Below are positions 61,827-64,000 of a stretch of DNA of 64,000 bases, in pieces. The notes under the pieces are model-generated. The model saw nothing but the letters and a program-made list of their open reading frames with translations. It did no database searches and had not been told where the DNA came from. The translations under genes were made by a program, and so were the position numbers. Numbering within the stretch: the stretch's first letter is position 1; the number at the start of each line of letters is the position of its first letter. Source of the DNA: UBA11855 sp035297385 (GTDB lineage: Archaea; Thermoproteota; Bathyarchaeia; Bathyarchaeales; Bathycorpusculaceae); assembly GCA_035297385.1 (NCBI GenBank), contig DATGZD010000136.1:1-64000 (forward strand), in the 5' to 3' direction.

Positions 61827-61997
61827 TTGCTAACAAAATGCACAGAATGTGGAAACAGTTTCCACGTTGAGAACATTAAAGCTGACGAAATCGTAGCTTG
61901 TCCTATCTGCGAGGCTAATTACAAGGCTGTCGTCAAGGATGGAAAGATTAAGTTAGTAGAATTCGTTTATGAAACCGAAGATCTCGGAGAACTTTGA
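61827..61997 (+). CDS. LysW-like zinc-ribbon carrier protein (56 aa)
   Basis: MLTKCTECGNSFHVENIKAD, EIVACPICEANYKAVVKDGK, IKLVEFVYETEDLGEL. Two CxxC pairs and an acidic end TEDLGEL resemble LysW/ArgW, whose C-terminal EDWGE glutamate carries the amino-adipate/glutamate in archaeal lysine and arginine synthesis. The terminal Leu instead of Glu makes carrier function uncertain, and no lys/arg genes are adjacent. TTG start. Confidence 0.6.
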   Translation: MLTKCTECGNSFHVENIKADEIVACPICEANYKAVVKDGKIKLVEFVYETEDLGEL

Positions 61998-62017
61998 ATC
62001 AACAGGATTGAAAAGTA

Positions 62018-62239
62018 ATGTCAGATAGAGCCTCAACTGAAATCAAATGTACTGATTGTGGCAAGCTCGCCACTGTTCCTTTCAAGCCGACAGCAGGTAA
62101 ACCAGTCTATTGCCGTGAGTGTTTAGCTAAGCGTCGAACCAAGCGGACGGACGCTGGGAGTCGAATGGAAACAAGAAGTCAAAAACAAAGTAATGAGAAG
62201 CAAGCTTGGTCACGGCGAAGAGAAAAATGGATAAAGTGA
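62018..62239 (+). CDS. CxxC-x17-CxxC zinc-ribbon protein
   Basis: 73 residues. IKCTDCGKLATVPFKPTAGK and PVYCRECLAKRR give CxxC, exactly 17 residues, CxxC, the signature of the zf_Tbcl-type family. The rest is Lys/Arg-rich and likely disordered (RRREKWIK end). It lies 20 nt after the LysW-like gene and is probably co-transcribed. Confidence 0.8.
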   Translation: MSDRASTEIKCTDCGKLATVPFKPTAGKPVYCRECLAKRRTKRTDAGSRMETRSQKQSNEKQAWSRRREKWIK

Positions 62240-62252
62240 GGTTTTGAGAAGA

Positions 62253-62387
62253 ATGAAGGACGAAAATAATGTTTCCAAGCAAAAATGTTCGAGTTGCGGC
62301 AGCACTAACCTTGAAGAAGACGCAGATTTGGTTAAGTGTCTTGATTGTGGCATGGGCAAGTATAAGGGCGGCAGGCATAAGTCTTAG
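62253..62387 (+). CDS. 44-aa zinc-ribbon protein
   Basis: MKDENNVSKQKCSSCGSTNL, EEDADLVKCLDCGMGKYKGG, RHKS. A minimal zinc ribbon (CSSC, CLDC) with a basic end. It follows the CxxC-x17-CxxC gene by 13 nt, making a four-gene cluster of micro-proteins. Confidence 0.65.
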   Translation: MKDENNVSKQKCSSCGSTNLEEDADLVKCLDCGMGKYKGGRHKS

Positions 62388-62647
62388 ACAAGTGCTTAAA
62401 AGCCTACTCTTTATGTCAAGTGCGCATTTATAGCATCGAGTTTGTTTTCAATTTTGCAGGTGCAACATGCGAGACCTATTTAACTTCATCTTAGACTCCA
62501 TAGAAAGGAGACTCATATCCTCCTCTCTCTCAAAAAAGGGCCTTAAGAGATTAAAGCCAAAATTTAATCTGCATGCAAATTGGTTGAGTTATTCTCCGAA
62601 TTGTCAAGTGCCGGTGATTGAAGATGTTATTTTTGGGTTGACTATGT

Positions 62648-63547
62648 TTAGCTGAGAATTGGATTGATTTTCAATAGACTGCTCAACATGAGGCTTAGGG
62701 TAAAAACGATAGCAACAATGACAAAGTCTTTTGCTAAAACCTCCCCCATCCTCTGCAGTTTCTGTAGGTCTTCGCTCTCTGGTTTGAACAAAGTGCGTCT
62801 TTTCTGGACTACTCGGACGAACACAAATGTGGCAAGTCCTAGCAAGGAAAAGTAGTAGGTCCAACCAAGCTGGAAAAGGGAGCCGACAAAAACCATCAGG
62901 GGAATCATAGCGTACCCTAAAATGATCGTTAAGAGAATGCCTTTGCGGAAACCGAAAATTATTGGTAGTGTTCGTGAGCCACTGTTGAAGTCTGAAGTGT
63001 AGTCGGCTAAGTCTTCCCACAGGCTGTTGACTGAGGTTGTCAAGCCAACGAGTAGTACCAATGAAATGATATCAGGTGTAAATGCGTTGAAGAAAGCCGC
63101 AACGATTAGCACAGGAACCGCGCCCACAGTGAAGTTTACTATGGGTTTGTACGCAGTTTTCCGAAGTCTAATAGGTGGAACAGAATACAAGACTCCAAAG
63201 ATTATGCCTAAAGCAACAAGCAATAGTACATAGGGAATCAACGTTGCAGCACCCAGCGCCAGAGACACTAAAGTGAATGCTGCAGTAATAATCACGCCCA
63301 ATTTCCCAAGCTTCCGGGTAAACTGTGCCCGTACAGGATCAGAAAGCGTATCCAAGTCAACGTCGCACACATTGTTTATTGCATCCACTGCACTCCAAAT
63401 ACAGAAGACCATGGCACCAAGGTAAATCGCTGAAGACCAAGCAAGACTCTCAGCCATTAAAAATGTAGCACCGATGGATATCATGAAAAGCATTAAGCCC
63501 CGTTCAACGCTGATGAACTGGGCGAACCCTTTGACTTCTCGAAACAT
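62648..63547 (-). CDS. UbiA-family prenyltransferase
   Basis: 299 residues with eight to nine membrane helices. The first Asp-rich motif is NNVCDVDLD (residues 58-66) and the second DLADYTSDFNSGSRTLPI; these bind the Mg-diphosphate of the prenyl donor. In archaea the family includes digeranylgeranylglyceryl phosphate synthase and quinone/heme prenyltransferases. The first motif differs from the usual NDxxDxxxD (NNVCDVDLD), so the exact acceptor is uncertain. ATG start. Confidence 0.9.
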   Translation of the reverse strand: MFREVKGFAQFISVERGLMLFMISIGATFLMAESLAWSSAIYLGAMVFCIWSAVDAINNVCDVDLDTLSDPVRAQFTRKLGKLGVIITAAFTLVSLALGAATLIPYVLLLVALGIIFGVLYSVPPIRLRKTAYKPIVNFTVGAVPVLIVAAFFNAFTPDIISLVLLVGLTTSVNSLWEDLADYTSDFNSGSRTLPIIFGFRKGILLTIILGYAMIPLMVFVGSLFQLGWTYYFSLLGLATFVFVRVVQKRRTLFKPESEDLQKLQRMGEVLAKDFVIVAIVFTLSLMLSSLLKINPILS

Positions 63548-63702
63548 ATCGTCAACATATGCCTAGATTACTTAAAGGTTCCCAACTCTAACAAAACTTC
63601 CATTACGTTAGATTATGATGTATCCGCAGTCACACTGCCAACTCGCCTGATTCTGCCTGTATCGAAACATTATGTTCCCCTAAGTAACTCTATCTGAAAC
63701 TC

Positions 63703-63977
63703 CCATGGAAAAATCAATACCAAAGGTTTGTTCAAGATCTATCTGAAGGCAAGATTGAAGAAAGTTTCAGGTATAGTCGAACTAGATTTCATGTTCAAAT
63801 TCGCAGAACCTTACTGACTTTAGGATTAATTGGTATTCAACAAAGACCTACAGAATTGTATAGTACAGATTTTGAGCCAGAAAAACAACGTCGTGCACGT
63901 GGAGTTGTGTGGATAAATATGTGGCTGTTCGACAACCAATTGCCAAGCGGCCTCCTGATGGTTTGAATTTAGTTTGA
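63703..63977 (+). pseudogene. Decayed gene, same family as 57340-57483
   Basis: QRFVQDLSEGKIEESFRYSR, TRFHVQIRRTLLTLGLIGIQ, TDFEPEKQRRARGVV, then after a frameshift DKYVAVRQPIAKRPPDGLN and a stop. A helix-turn-helix-like middle (RYSRTRFHVQIRRTLLTLG) is possible. A frame change also separates the N-terminal ATG (63705) from the body. Confidence 0.5.
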
Positions 63978-64000
63978 TTAACTTGGATTATATGTCAAAA

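Noticed and set aside
62467..62655. 62-codon plus-strand frame before the prenyltransferase end
   Set aside because: No recognisable pattern, overlaps the end of a confident gene, no ribosome site.
63627..63634. CAGTCACA half-site upstream of the prenyltransferase
   Set aside because: The other half-site is missing at the required 8-base spacing and the nearest TATA-like box is over 50 nt away.

Overview
The window reads as an archaeal chromosome fragment, most likely from the Thermoproteota and probably a Bathyarchaeia-type lineage. This rests on two group II chaperonin (thermosome) genes, TrmB- and Lrp-type regulators, a UbiA-family prenyltransferase, many tiny zinc-ribbon proteins, TATA-box promoters about 26 nt before inferred transcript starts, T-rich stretches after genes, and many TTG/GTG starts behind GGAGG-type ribosome sites. 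No complete rRNA, tRNA or CRISPR array was found. Lineage is inferred from family content only.

Layout. 0-9 kb: the 3' end of a histidine kinase, two convergent thermosome genes, a GNAT protein, zinc ribbons, and dnaJ with only a decayed dnaK 3' end beside it. 9-18 kb: a stress/envelope region with a DUF6448 protein, CDF transporter, monooxygenase-like protein, Hsp20, YdjM-like membrane protein, FUN14-like protein, an operon of lmo0937-type membrane protein, dodecin and DUF4342, and a TrmB regulator. 18-28 kb: a scrambled region with integrase remnants beside tRNA 3'-half remnants, two near-duplicate radical SAM genes in inverted orientation, a CorA-like transporter, PRC-barrel proteins and several gene fragments. 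28-36 kb: small conserved proteins, a b-type-cytochrome-like membrane protein, a VIT-family protein, a duplicated Cys-rich protein, an FAD oxidoreductase and a pair of flavodoxin-like reductases. 36-56 kb: six paralogous secreted, membrane-anchored PQQ-type beta-propeller/Ig proteins (794-865 aa) plus a truncated seventh, surrounding two Lrp-type regulators and an MFS transporter. 56-64 kb: a secreted TIM-barrel-like protein, a THI5/SsuA-like binding protein beside a sensor kinase, a cluster of micro zinc-ribbon proteins including a LysW-like one, and the prenyltransferase.

Four patterns cut across the genes. (1) A 24-bp dyad, TGTKRCTG-N8-CAGTCACA, lies 7-10 nt upstream of the TATA box of at least seven units (DUF6448, hsp20, a PH-domain pseudogene, FUN14, the lmo0937-dodecin-DUF4342 operon, a PRC-barrel gene and a beta-sandwich gene), which suggests an undescribed stress/envelope regulon. 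(2) Five of the six beta-propeller genes carry a hairpin of different sequence but the same shape at the same place, just before the ribosome site and about where the transcript should begin. (3) An intergenic palindrome, TTAGCGYGCGCTAA and variants, occurs about 24 times and often sits exactly at the edges of truncated genes. (4) A second intergenic repeat, ACACAAGACTAAAATTTAATCC and variants, is concentrated at 28-34 kb.
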